The position numbers and the translations under genes are program-made. Shown here piece after piece: positions 41,009 through 51,800 of a stretch of 64,000 nucleotides of DNA. A model generated the notes under the pieces. The model was not told the origin of the DNA. It saw only the letters and a program-made list of their open reading frames with translations, and did not search any database. Source of the DNA: Caldilineaceae bacterium. GTDB taxonomy: Bacteria > Chloroflexota > Anaerolineae > Caldilineales > Caldilineaceae. The first letter of the stretch is position 1. Every line of letters begins with the position of its first letter. The DNA is taken from the NCBI GenBank assembly GCA_022842065.1, contig JALHQH010000002.1, forward strand, positions 96,199 to 160,198, given 5' to 3'.

Positions 41009-44000
41009 CTAGACTTCGGTCAACGCTTGGAGTAAACCCGCTTGATCACTCTGCATAAGCTGTTCAATCTCAATGGCAGCCGCCAAGTGGGCAATTGTTT
41101 GTTCTTCAAAAAGAACGGCCAAGGGCAGTTCGATCCCCAACTCTTCACTGATCCGATTCATGACCATGACGGCATAGAGCGAATGGCCGCCGAGGGCAAA
41201 AAAGTTATCATGGACGCTAACTTGTTCGACGCCAAGCACCTCGCGCCAGATCGAGCAGAGCAATGTTTCGACCGGAGTACGGGGCGCGACGACGGCTTGG
41301 ATGGTTGGGTTGACAAAATCGCTGCTGGCCAACGCAGTGCGATCAAGCTTGCCATTGGGAGTAAGCGGCAACGCCGGCAGGATGATAAAGACGCCGGGAA
41401 TCATATAATCCGGCAAATTGGCTTGTAAATAGCTCCGGAAATCTGTCTGCACTTGCGCAGTAGGCTGCGCTGACAGGGCAGCGAGCTGGTCCGCAGCTGG
41501 CACGAGATAGGCAACCAAGCGCTTCTCACCTGGCGTATCTTCACGGGCCACGACCGCACATTCACGGACGGCGGGATGTTGGGCAAGCAAACTCTCAATT
41601 TCCCCTAATTCAATGCGAAAACCGCGAATCTTCACCTGATGATCGAGCCGGCCCACATACTCAATGACGCCAGCCGGCAGCCAACGCGCCAGATCCCCGG
41701 TTTTATAAAGTTTGCCAACACCGTAGGGATTCGGAATAAACTTGGCAGCCGTCAATTCTGGACGGTTCAGATAACCGCGCCCAACCCCGCGGCCACCAAT
41801 GTAGAGTTCACCAGGCACGCCAATCGGCACTGGTTGCAGGTTGTCATCGAGAATATAAACCTGCATGTTAGCCATTGGCCGCCCAATCGGTGGCCCCTGT
41901 TCGTAGGTGTGCCACTGTGTACAATCCATGATCGTGGCGCAGACGGTGGTCTCCGTCGGGCCATAGGCATTGAAGAGCTGATGATGGCGCGCCCAGCTCG
42001 CCGCTAGGGCTGGCGGACACGCTTCACCAGCAATAATAAGGGTCTGTAACAGGGGGAACGCACCGGCTGCCAACTGTGCGAGCGACGATGGGACCAAGGT
42101 CACATGGGTGATCGCTTGTTGCTGCAGGGTACGCGCCAGCGCTTCGCCCGGTAACAGGTGTGCCGGCGAGGCTAAGACCAGCGTGGCGCCGGCACAGAGG
42201 GCCATCATGATCTCCGAAATTGACGCATCAAAGTTCAGCGAGGCGACCTGTAAGACGCGGTGCGCCGGTTGGACCCCAAAGGCGCGAATCTGGGCTAAAG
42301 CAAGATTGGACAGGCCATCATGTTGCAGCAAGCCACCCTTCGGGCGCCCCGTCGAACCAGAGGTATAGATCACATAGCCAAGATTTTGCGCCGTTACTGC
42401 TTTCTTCCCTGGCGCGTACGTTGGGTTCTCTATCGGCTGGGTAGCCAACGCCGCGGTCAGCTGATCGAGCAAGACAAGTTGGGCCGTGGTTGGCAACTGG
42501 GCTTGATCAGCGCTTGTTGTCACGATCACTGCCGGCTGGGCATCCGCCAAGATGAAAGCAAGGCGATCAGCGGGGTAAGTGGGATCAAGGGGAAGGTAAG
42601 CGCCGCCGGCCTTGAGAATCCCCAGTAACCCCACAATCATTTCAACCGAACGTTCCATCGCAAGGCCAACCAGCACATCCGGCCCAACCCCGACCTGTTG
42701 CAGATAATGCGCCAGTTGATTGGCGCGCAGATCAAGTTCAGCATAGGTTAACGTCGTTAGCTGGTGGGTCGGGTGCTGGGCCAGCCACTGCGCATCGCTG
42801 ACAAAGCTGACGGCAACGGCATCAGGCAGACGCGCAGCTTGCATTGCAAAGAGCTGATGCGTACAGCGGTCATGGTCGTCATCGGCTGGTGAAGTCACCG
42901 CCGATTGATTCCACTCTACCAACAGTTGCTGCCGCTCGGCAGTCGTCAAGATCGGCAGTTGATCGATCGTGCGCAACGGATTAGCCATCATCTCAGCCAA
43001 CAGCGTTTGTAGATGGCCAAACATCCGTTGGATCGTCGCTTCATCAAAACGGCGGGTGTCATAACTAAAGGCAAAGTCAAGACCATTGCCAGGAGTAACA
43101 CCGATCGTCAACGGGTAGTTCGTCTGTTCATAGCTCTGGACATCTTCGACAAAGGCAACATCGCTCTGCAATTGGTTCGGATCAACTGGGTAATTTTCAA
43201 AGACAAGGATACTCTCATAAACCGGCACCCCGCGGGGAATACTGCTCCAACTTTGCAGATCAAGCAAGGAAACATAAGCAAACTCTTGAGCAGCGCTCTG
43301 TGCGTCCTGGAGCTGGCGCAGCCAAGGCAGGAGTGGTTGCGCCGCCGGTAGACTGACCGCAACCGGAATGGTATTAATAAAGAGGCCAACCATCTGCTCA
43401 ACCCCGCTCAGCGAGGGTGGACGCCCAGAGGTAGTTGCCCCAAACAGCACATCCTGGTTGCCACTGTAACGGCCAAGCAACAGCGCCCACGCGCCCTGGA
43501 CAACGGTATTAACGGTCAGTTGGTTTTGCTGGGCAAAGGTGGTCAAGGCCGCAGCAAAGGCGCTGGGGAGCAGATAATGTTGTTTGATATAGTCAGCACC
43601 ACTGGTGCCGCGAGTTAGGGCCTGGCGATCCACCGTGAGAGGGGTCGGCGCAGTAAACAGGTGAAGCCGCGCGCGCCAGAAAGCTTCCGCTTGTGCACGA
43701 TCTTGCCGGCGGAGCCATAGAATATAGTCACGGTAGAGGCGAGGAGCGGGGAGAGCAGTCAGTTGCCCAGCACAAAGGGCGCGATACCGGGCCACTAGCT
43801 CTTGTAATAACAGAGGCATCGACCAACCATCTCCTAAGAGATGATGTTGCGTCCAGATAAATGCATAGCGCTCGGCACTAAGGCGAATAAGCGTATAGCG
43901 CATCAGCGGTGCCTGGTCAAGGGTAAAGCCCTGTTGCCGATCGGCCTGTAACCAAGTCTGTAAAGCCGTCGCGCTATCGCGCCTGCCGCGCCAATCCCAT

Positions 44001-47000
44001 TCTTGCCAGGGCAGGCCAACTGCTTTTTGCACCACCTGTAAGGCTGTATCCTCCCGCTGCCAGTGGAAACAGGTGCGCAGGATCGGGTGGCGATCAATGA
44101 CCTCCTGCCACGCGAAGCGGAAGGCGGTAACGTTAAGGCGGGTATCTAGGGTCAAGTAGAACTGGGTGACATAGACGCCCGACGCCGGCGCATAGAGCGA
44201 CTCGAAGAGCATCCCCTGCTGCATTGGCGACAGCTCATAGATATCCTCGATATTCTGGTCATAGGTTGCCAATAGGTGATCCACTTCGGCCTGTGGTAGC
44301 CCCACGGCAGTGAAATCACTCGGCGTGTAGCGGCTAGTCTCGACGGCGCAGCAGTGAGCGACGAGCGCCCGCAGATTGCGCAGATAGGCTTGAGCGACCT
44401 GCTCAACGGTCTCCACCTGATGGGCTTGCTGACTGTGCCGCCAGACAACCTGTAACTCACCGGCCACAATTAACGCATTGATCTCGAGCAAATACGGTCG
44501 GCGGCCACGCGGGCTTTCCGCTTGCCCACTCGCTTCCTGGCCCAAACCGAGGAGCAATGGATGATCTTGTGGCGTAAGGGTAGCATCGAATTGGCCGAGA
44601 TAGTTGAAGCTGAGGTCGAGGGGAACCGGGGGGACCAGCCCGGTGGGGTCGTCCAGATAGCGCAGCACCCCATAGCCGATGCCCCGCTGGGGGATTTGAC
44701 GCAACTGCTCCTTGATCGCCGGGATGAGCGCCGCCGGGGTGGGATCACTCACCGTCAGCACCACCGGAAAGAGCGAGGTGAACCAGCCGACCGTCCGCGC
44801 CAGATCTAGTTCGCCCGTCTCTTCGTCATCCAACAGCTCACGGCCATGCCCTTCGAGCGCCACCGCCACTTGGGGTTGTCCAGCCCACTGGCTGACCGTC
44901 TGCGCCAGCGCGGCCAGGAGCAGGTCATTGATCTGCGTGTGATAGGCCGCTGGCGCTTCACTTAACAAGGCCGTCGTTGTTGCCGCATCCAGCCGACTCG
45001 TCACCGCTGCGCTGGCGGCCACGGTGTTGGCCTCCGGTGGACAGACCGCATCCACCGGCAAGGGGTACCGGCACTGGGCGACCACCCCTTGCCACCACGC
45101 TCGTTCGGCGGCCAGGCGCGCCACCCCCTGCGTTGCCAGCCACGCGCCCCACGCCTGGAAGGCGCTGCTCTTCGCCGGTAACACCACCGCGGTCCCCGCC
45201 GCCAACTGGGCATAGGCCAGCGCCAGATCCTCCAGCAGGATGCGCCACGACACCCCATCCACCACCAGGTGATGGATCACCAACAGCAGTCGGCCCGGCT
45301 CCGCCCCATACGCGCAATAGAGGGCACGCAACAGTGGTCCCTCGCCCAAGTCCAGACTCGCTTGTGCGGCATCCGCCGCGGCCGCCAGGCGCGCCGTCCG
45401 CTGATCAGTCCCCAGCCCCCCCAGGTCGAGCACCTGCAGCGCGGCTTCCTCGTCCGCTGGGCCATGAGTCGCCGCCCACGCCTCGCCTGTCGGCCGAAAG
45501 CGCAGCCGCAGGGCGTCGTGGTGGCGCACCAGTGCGGTCAATGCCCCGTGCAGCTGTAGCGGGTTCACCCCTGGCACCGTCTCAAGCAGCACCGCCTGGT
45601 TGTAGTGGTGCGGCTCCGCCCATGCTTGCCCCAAAAACTCACGCTGAATCGGCGTCAGCACCAGTTCCCCCACCACCGCCGTTTGAGTCGTGAGCGCTTG
45701 GTGCAGCAGCGTCGCCACCGCAGCCAACTGGCGAATCGTCCCCTGCTGAAAGAGTTGGCGCGGCGTCAAGTGTAAGCCCGCCTGTCGTGCCCGCGCCACC
45801 ACCTGGATGCTCAGGATCGAATCACCGCCCAGGCTGAAGAAGTTCTCATCCAGCCCCACCCCCGGCACCTGTAATACCCCTTGCCAGATCGCCGCCAGCG
45901 CCGCTTCGGTTGGCGTCTGCGTGGGATCGGCTTCCACCACACGCCGGCGCTCCCCTACCTCCGGCGCCGGCAACCCCTGGCGGTCCAGCTTGCCATTCGG
46001 CGTCAGGGGCAGCTGCTCCAACACCACGACGTGACTCGGCACCATGTACTCCGGCAATCGCGCACGCAGATATTCCCGCAACTCTGCCCGCAACTCTGCG
46101 GCCGCCGCCCGCAGCACCACATAGGCCACCAACTGCGGCTCCCCGCTCGCCCCGGCGCGCACAATCACCACCCCCGCCTGCACCGCCGGGTGCTGCGTCA
46201 GCGCCGCCTCGATCTCGCCCAGTTCGATCCGGAAGCCGCGCAGCTTCACCTGCTGATCCAGCCGCCCCAGATACTCCAGATTCCCATCCGGCAGGTAGCG
46301 CACCAGATCCCCGCTCTTGTACAGCCGCCCCGCGCCAAACGGGTTCGCAATAAAGCGCTCCGCCGTCAACGCCGGTCGCTTCAAATAGCCACGGGCAACC
46401 CCTGCACCCCCAATATACAATTCACCGCCGAGCCCCACCGGCATGAGGCGCCGCTGTTGGTCAAGCACATACAGTTGCACATTTGCAAAGGGACGACCAA
46501 TCGGAACCAGTGCTGCCTCAGGCAAGGATGATGACGCGGCGAGGGGAGGCGTGAGTTCAAAAAAGGTGCTGTCAATCGTCGTTTCCGTAATCCCATAGGA
46601 GTTAACGAGGCGTGTCTGCGCCCCACAGAGCCGAGCAAGCCGTTGATAATCCTGCCCAGACCAGGCATCGGAACCGGCGATCACCAAGCGCATGAAGGAT
46701 AAATCCTGGCCGGTCTGTTCTAAATAATCGGTCAAATGGCGCAGCACAGCCGGCACAAATTCGGCACAGTCGACGCCTGCCTGCCGCATGAGGGCATAGA
46801 GCTGGTCGGCCTCGAGCAGTAGCGGGCGCGGACAGAGCACCAATTTTGCGCCACAACAGAGGGCGCGCACGATATCCCCGCCAAAGACATCAAATGAAAA
46901 GCTGGCCATTTGCAAATGAGCATGGCACGCATGCAACTGGTAACTGGCTTCCCACCCGCGGTAGGCATTCACAAAATTGCCGTGCGTAACCATGACCCCT

Positions 47001-48871
47001 TTCGGCTGACCAGTGGAGCCGGAGGTGTAGATAACATAGGCTAGATTAGTAAAGGGGATCTCTAGTTCTAGATTCGTTTGCGCAGTCTGCCACACAGGGC
47101 TAGGCGCATCGAGTAAGACAAGCTGTGCGCTGTGGTTAGGCAATTGGGTCGCTAGATCAGCCGTGGTCAGGAGAAACGAAAGTTGGGCATCAGCCAGCAT
47201 GTGGGCAATACGCGCCGCTGGGTAAGCGGGATCAAGTGGCACATAGGCCGCGCCGGCCTTTAGCACCCCGAAGAGGGCGGCAACAACAAGGGGCGTCCGC
47301 TCTAAGTAGATCCCGACCAATGTTTCTGGTTCAACCCCCAACGCCTGCAAATAATGAGCGATCTGATTTGCCAACCTGTTAAGTTCGGCGTAACGCAACG
47401 CTTCGTCGGCCCAGGTTACCGCAATCGCAGCAGGTTGCTGTTGCGCTACTGTTTCAAAGAGCTGGTGTACACACTCCTCTTGTGGCGTGACAACAGGCGG
47501 AGGATTCCACTCGACCAAGAGCTGATGACTTTCGTCCGCAGTGAGCATGGGCAGCAGGGCCAGGGTTGCGTCGGAGTAATCAATCATGCCGTGGAGGAGG
47601 GTCTGGAGATGTGCCGCGAGGCGGGCAATATTGCCTTTCTCAAAGCGCCTTGTATCATAACTGAACGCAAAGGTCAGAGCCTGCCCAGGAATGATACTGA
47701 CGGTTAATGGATAATTGGTCTGTTCATGGCTCTCCACGCCTTTCACCAACGCAAAGGCCGCATTCAGTTGGCTGGTGTCAACAGGATAGTTCTCGAAAAC
47801 CAGAATACTATCAAACAGGGCAACGCCGCGCGGAATGCCGCTCCAGCCCTGAATCTCATTCAAGGGGATATAGGCATATTCCAATGCGGTGGCCTGCGTT
47901 TGTTGCAACTGGCGGAGCCAAGGGAGGAGTGGTTGCTCCGGCGGCACGGTCACGGCAACGGGAAGCGTGTTGATAAAGATCCCAACCATTTCCTCAACAC
48001 CCCGCAAGGTTGCTGGGCGGCCAGCAACGGTAGCGCCAAAGAGGATCGCCTGCTGACCACTGTAACGGCTAAGCAGCAATGCCCACGCGCCCTGCACCAA
48101 CGTATTCAACGTGAGCTGTCGTTCTTGGGCAAAGGCTTTTAATGCCCCACTGAAGGATGTGGATAAAATGTACTCATCCGTCTTATAGGCTGCCCCACTG
48201 GTGCTCCGCTCTGCCTGCTGGCGATCGATGGCCAAAGGGGTGGGCATCGTAAAGTGCTGCACTTGTTCCTGCCAGAAGGTGGCTGCCCGCGGTCGATCCT
48301 GCCGCCGTAACCAGAGGATATAATCGCGATAGGGGCGGGGCGACGGCAGCGTCAGCGGTTGCTGCTGACAAGCAGCTTGGTAACTCGTCATGAGTTCCCG
48401 CAACAACAGCGATAGTGACCATCCATCACTGATCAGATGATGGTAGGTCCACACAAAATAATAGCCTGGCGCAGCGGTGCGAATGAGCGTACAGCGCATC
48501 AATGGCGCCTCTTCTAGGGCAAAACCTTGTTGTCGGTCGGCGGACAACCAAGCATGGAGAGCATCCAGGTCAGCAGCGCAGCCTCGCCAATCTAATTCCT
48601 GCCATGGTAACATCACCTGCGGGCGCACAATTTGAAGCGGCGACGCTGTCTCTTCCCACAGGAAGAGGGTGCGCAAGCTAGGATGACGATCCAGCAAGGC
48701 CTGCCAAGCTTGGCGAAAGGCCCCCGTGTTTAATGTCGCATCCAGGGTGAGACAGAATTGGGTAACATAGACCCCGGACTCAGGGGCATAAAGCGACTCG
48801 AAGAGCATCCCCTGTTGCATTGGCGACAGCTCATACATATCTTCAATGGCTTGCGCACTCATTTTTTCCAT
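41009..48871 (-). CDS. NRPS, two modules C-A(Orn-like)-T-E-C-A(Tyr/Phe)-T
   Basis: 2620 residues. C ~10-440 (YHHLISDGWS, D-C-L style); A ~455-990 with pocket residues D-V-G-E-V-A-S-I-D-K, close to the ornithine code DVGEIGSIDK; T with Ser1018; E ~1060-1520; C from ~1540 (QHHLLGDGWS, D-C-L style); A ~1980-2500 with D-A-S-T-I-A-A-V-C-K, an aromatic (Tyr/Phe) type; T with Ser2564. It would add D-Orn (or a related basic residue) and an L-aromatic residue. The N-terminal half of the first A domain is unlike its neighbours, while its last third is nearly the same as in other modules. Starts 15 bases after the previous stop. Confidence 0.95.
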   Translation of the reverse strand: MEKMSAQAIEDMYELSPMQQGMLFESLYAPESGVYVTQFCLTLDATLNTGAFRQAWQALLDRHPSLRTLFLWEETASPLQIVRPQVMLPWQELDWRGCAADLDALHAWLSADRQQGFALEEAPLMRCTLIRTAAPGYYFVWTYHHLISDGWSLSLLLRELMTSYQAACQQQPLTLPSPRPYRDYILWLRRQDRPRAATFWQEQVQHFTMPTPLAIDRQQAERSTSGAAYKTDEYILSTSFSGALKAFAQERQLTLNTLVQGAWALLLSRYSGQQAILFGATVAGRPATLRGVEEMVGIFINTLPVAVTVPPEQPLLPWLRQLQQTQATALEYAYIPLNEIQGWSGIPRGVALFDSILVFENYPVDTSQLNAAFALVKGVESHEQTNYPLTVSIIPGQALTFAFSYDTRRFEKGNIARLAAHLQTLLHGMIDYSDATLALLPMLTADESHQLLVEWNPPPVVTPQEECVHQLFETVAQQQPAAIAVTWADEALRYAELNRLANQIAHYLQALGVEPETLVGIYLERTPLVVAALFGVLKAGAAYVPLDPAYPAARIAHMLADAQLSFLLTTADLATQLPNHSAQLVLLDAPSPVWQTAQTNLELEIPFTNLAYVIYTSGSTGQPKGVMVTHGNFVNAYRGWEASYQLHACHAHLQMASFSFDVFGGDIVRALCCGAKLVLCPRPLLLEADQLYALMRQAGVDCAEFVPAVLRHLTDYLEQTGQDLSFMRLVIAGSDAWSGQDYQRLARLCGAQTRLVNSYGITETTIDSTFFELTPPLAASSSLPEAALVPIGRPFANVQLYVLDQQRRLMPVGLGGELYIGGAGVARGYLKRPALTAERFIANPFGAGRLYKSGDLVRYLPDGNLEYLGRLDQQVKLRGFRIELGEIEAALTQHPAVQAGVVIVRAGASGEPQLVAYVVLRAAAAELRAELREYLRARLPEYMVPSHVVVLEQLPLTPNGKLDRQGLPAPEVGERRRVVEADPTQTPTEAALAAIWQGVLQVPGVGLDENFFSLGGDSILSIQVVARARQAGLHLTPRQLFQQGTIRQLAAVATLLHQALTTQTAVVGELVLTPIQREFLGQAWAEPHHYNQAVLLETVPGVNPLQLHGALTALVRHHDALRLRFRPTGEAWAATHGPADEEAALQVLDLGGLGTDQRTARLAAAADAAQASLDLGEGPLLRALYCAYGAEPGRLLLVIHHLVVDGVSWRILLEDLALAYAQLAAGTAVVLPAKSSAFQAWGAWLATQGVARLAAERAWWQGVVAQCRYPLPVDAVCPPEANTVAASAAVTSRLDAATTTALLSEAPAAYHTQINDLLLAALAQTVSQWAGQPQVAVALEGHGRELLDDEETGELDLARTVGWFTSLFPVVLTVSDPTPAALIPAIKEQLRQIPQRGIGYGVLRYLDDPTGLVPPVPLDLSFNYLGQFDATLTPQDHPLLLGLGQEASGQAESPRGRRPYLLEINALIVAGELQVVWRHSQQAHQVETVEQVAQAYLRNLRALVAHCCAVETSRYTPSDFTAVGLPQAEVDHLLATYDQNIEDIYELSPMQQGMLFESLYAPASGVYVTQFYLTLDTRLNVTAFRFAWQEVIDRHPILRTCFHWQREDTALQVVQKAVGLPWQEWDWRGRRDSATALQTWLQADRQQGFTLDQAPLMRYTLIRLSAERYAFIWTQHHLLGDGWSMPLLLQELVARYRALCAGQLTALPAPRLYRDYILWLRRQDRAQAEAFWRARLHLFTAPTPLTVDRQALTRGTSGADYIKQHYLLPSAFAAALTTFAQQNQLTVNTVVQGAWALLLGRYSGNQDVLFGATTSGRPPSLSGVEQMVGLFINTIPVAVSLPAAQPLLPWLRQLQDAQSAAQEFAYVSLLDLQSWSSIPRGVPVYESILVFENYPVDPNQLQSDVAFVEDVQSYEQTNYPLTIGVTPGNGLDFAFSYDTRRFDEATIQRMFGHLQTLLAEMMANPLRTIDQLPILTTAERQQLLVEWNQSAVTSPADDDHDRCTHQLFAMQAARLPDAVAVSFVSDAQWLAQHPTHQLTTLTYAELDLRANQLAHYLQQVGVGPDVLVGLAMERSVEMIVGLLGILKAGGAYLPLDPTYPADRLAFILADAQPAVIVTTSADQAQLPTTAQLVLLDQLTAALATQPIENPTYAPGKKAVTAQNLGYVIYTSGSTGRPKGGLLQHDGLSNLALAQIRAFGVQPAHRVLQVASLNFDASISEIMMALCAGATLVLASPAHLLPGEALARTLQQQAITHVTLVPSSLAQLAAGAFPLLQTLIIAGEACPPALAASWARHHQLFNAYGPTETTVCATIMDCTQWHTYEQGPPIGRPMANMQVYILDDNLQPVPIGVPGELYIGGRGVGRGYLNRPELTAAKFIPNPYGVGKLYKTGDLARWLPAGVIEYVGRLDHQVKIRGFRIELGEIESLLAQHPAVRECAVVAREDTPGEKRLVAYLVPAADQLAALSAQPTAQVQTDFRSYLQANLPDYMIPGVFIILPALPLTPNGKLDRTALASSDFVNPTIQAVVAPRTPVETLLCSIWREVLGVEQVSVHDNFFALGGHSLYAVMVMNRISEELGIELPLAVLFEEQTIAHLAAAIEIEQLMQSDQAGLLQALTEV

Positions 48872-48886
48872 AGATCGTCAATCCCT

Positions 48887-51800
48887 TTACACCTTCAATT
48901 TTGTTAAAATCCGCGCCAGTTGTGCTTGGTCAAGCCCCGTGGCCGTAAAATCGCTGGGGGTGTAGCCACCCGCGTCAGCCGTGCAACAATGGGTAATCAG
49001 GGTGCGCAGGTTCGTCAGGTAGCCTTGCGCCAGCGCTTCGATCGTCGCGGGCTGATGAGCATGCCGACTGTAACGCCAGGTGACCTGCAGTTCCCCCTGG
49101 CTAATCAGCGCGTTGACCTCGAGCAAATGGGGCCGCAACCCAACCGGACTGTGGGGGGCGCCACTCGCTTCGGGAGCCGCACCGAGCAACAGCGTGGTCG
49201 GGGCGTCAGCCGACGCATGGATCTGCCCGAGATAGTTGAAGCTGAGGTCGAGGGGAACCGGGGGGACCAGCCCCGCGGGGTCCTCCAGATAGCGCAACAC
49301 CCCATAGCCGATGCCCCGCTGGGGGATTTGACGCAACTGCTCCTTGATCGCCGGGATGAGCGCCGCTGGGGTGGGATCACTCACCGTCAGCACCACCGGG
49401 AAGAGCGAGGTGAACCAGCCGACCGTTCGCGCCAGTTCCAACTCGCCCGTCTCTTCGTCATCCAACAGCTCACGGCCATGCCCTTCCAGCGCCACCGCCA
49501 CTTGGGGTTGTCCAGCCCACTGGCTGACCGTCTGCGCCAGTGCAGCCAGGAGCAGGTCATTGATCTGCGTGTGATAGGCCGCCGGCGCTTCGCTCAACAA
49601 GGCCGTCGTTGTCGCCGCATCCAGCCGACTCGTCACCGCTGCGCTGGCGGCCACGGTGTTGGCCTCCGGTGGACAGACCGCATCCACCGGCAAAGGGTGT
49701 CGGCACTGAGCGACCACCCCTTGCCACCAGCCGCGTTCGGCCGCCAGGCGCGCCACCCCCTGCGTCGCCAGCCACTGCCCCCACGCCTGGAAGGCACTGC
49801 TCTTCGCCGGCAACACCACCACGGTCCCCGCCGCCAACTGGGCATAGGCCAGCGCTAGATCCTCCAGCAGAATTCGCCACGACACCCCATCCACCACCAG
49901 GTGATGGATCACCAACAGCAGTCGCCCCGGCTCCGCCCCATACGCGCAATAGAGGGCGCGCAGCAGTGGTCCCTCGCCCAAGTCCAGACTCGCTTGTGCG
50001 GCATCCGCCGCGGCCGCCAGGCGCGCCGTCCGCTGATCAGTCCCCAGCCCCCCCAGGTCGAGCACCTGCAACGCGGCTGCCTCGTCCGCTGGGCCATGAG
50101 TCGCGGTCCACGCGCCTCCCGTCGATGCAAAGCGCAGTCGCAGGGCGTCGTGGTGGCGCACCAGCGCGGTCAATGCCCCTTGCAGCTGTAGCGGGTTCAC
50201 CCCTGGCACCGTCTCGAGCAGCACCGCTTGGTTGTAGTGGTGCGGCTCCGCCCACGCTTGCCCCAAAAACCAGCGCTGAATCGGTGTCAGCACCAGCGCC
50301 CCCGTCACTGCGCCCTGCGGGGTCTGCATGTTGAGGCCCGAAGTGGTGACAGCCGCTAGCTGCCGGATTGTTTGATATTCGAAGAGTTGGCGCGGGGTCA
50401 GGTGCAAACCCTCCTGCCGTGCCCGCGCCACCACCTGGATGCTCAGAATCGAATCACCGCCGAGGCTGAAGAAGTTCTCATCCAACCCCACGTCCGGCAC
50501 CTGCAACACCCCCTGCCAGATCGCCGCCAGCGCCGCTTCGGTCGGGGTGCGGGCCACATCAGGGGCTGCCTCCGGCTGTCGTTCCCCCACCGCCGGCGCT
50601 GGCAACCCCTGGCGGTCCAGCTTGCCATTCGGCGTCAGGGGCAGTTCCGCCAGCGCCACGATCTGGCTCGGCACCATGTACTCCGGCAGCCGTTCCCGCA
50701 GATACGCCCGCAAACCATCTGCCGCGGCGCGCAGCACCACATAGGCCACCAACTGCGGCTCCCCGCTCGCCCCGGTGCGCACAATCACCACCCCCGCCTG
50801 CACCGCCGGGTGCTGCGTCAGCGCCGCCTCGATCTCGCCCAATTCGATCCGGAAGCCGCGCAGCTTCACCTGCTGATCCAGCCGCCCCAGATACTCCAGA
50901 TTCCCATCCGGCAGGTAGCGCACCAGATCCCCGCTCTTGTACAGCCGCCCCGCACCAAACGGGTTCGCAATAAACCGCTCCGCCGTCAACGCCGGTCGCT
51001 GCAAATAGCCCAGCCCCACCTGCACACCACCGATGTACAGCTCACCTGCCACTCCCACCGGCACCGGCTGGAGGAAGTGGTCAAGGACGTACGTCTGTGT
51101 GTTAGCAAGCGGACGGCCAATGGGAACAATGGGCCGCGGGTAGTTAGAACGACAATGCCAGGCAGTGACATAGACAGCGGCTTCGGTCGGGCCATAAAGA
51201 TTATGCAATTCAGCTATCGAAAGGGCGAGAAAGCGCTCCTGTAGCCCCAAAGGCAGCGCTTCACCGGCAACGATGATCCGGACTAGTGAATCACAGCGTC
51301 CAAAGTCGGCTTCCTCCAGTAGGAGTTGAAGGAGCGTCGGCACAACGTGCAAGGTGGTGATCCGATGCTGACGAATCATGTGCACCAGATATCCAATATC
51401 GCGTTGACCATCTGGTTGCGTTAAGACCAGGCTTGCCCCATTAAGCAGCGGGAAGAGGATCTCGGCCGTTGCAACATCAAAACTAAAAGCCGTTGTTTGC
51501 AAGGTCTTATCATTGCCGGTCAAACCATGGGTTGCCTGCAAATCATGTAATAGGTTACTGAGACCGGCATGCGTATTTAATGCCCCTTTGGGCTGGCCGG
51601 TGGAGCCAGAGGTGTAGATGACATAGGCAAGGTGGTCGGGGGTGACCGCACTCAGCGGTGGGGTGGCGGGCTGGGTGGCGATGTGCGGCCAATCGCGGTC
51701 CAGGCAGAAGAGTTGCCCAGCCACGGGGGGCAGCGTCGCCACCAGGTGCGCTTGGGTCAGCAACACGGGCGGGGCGGCATCGGTGAGCATAAAGGCCAGC

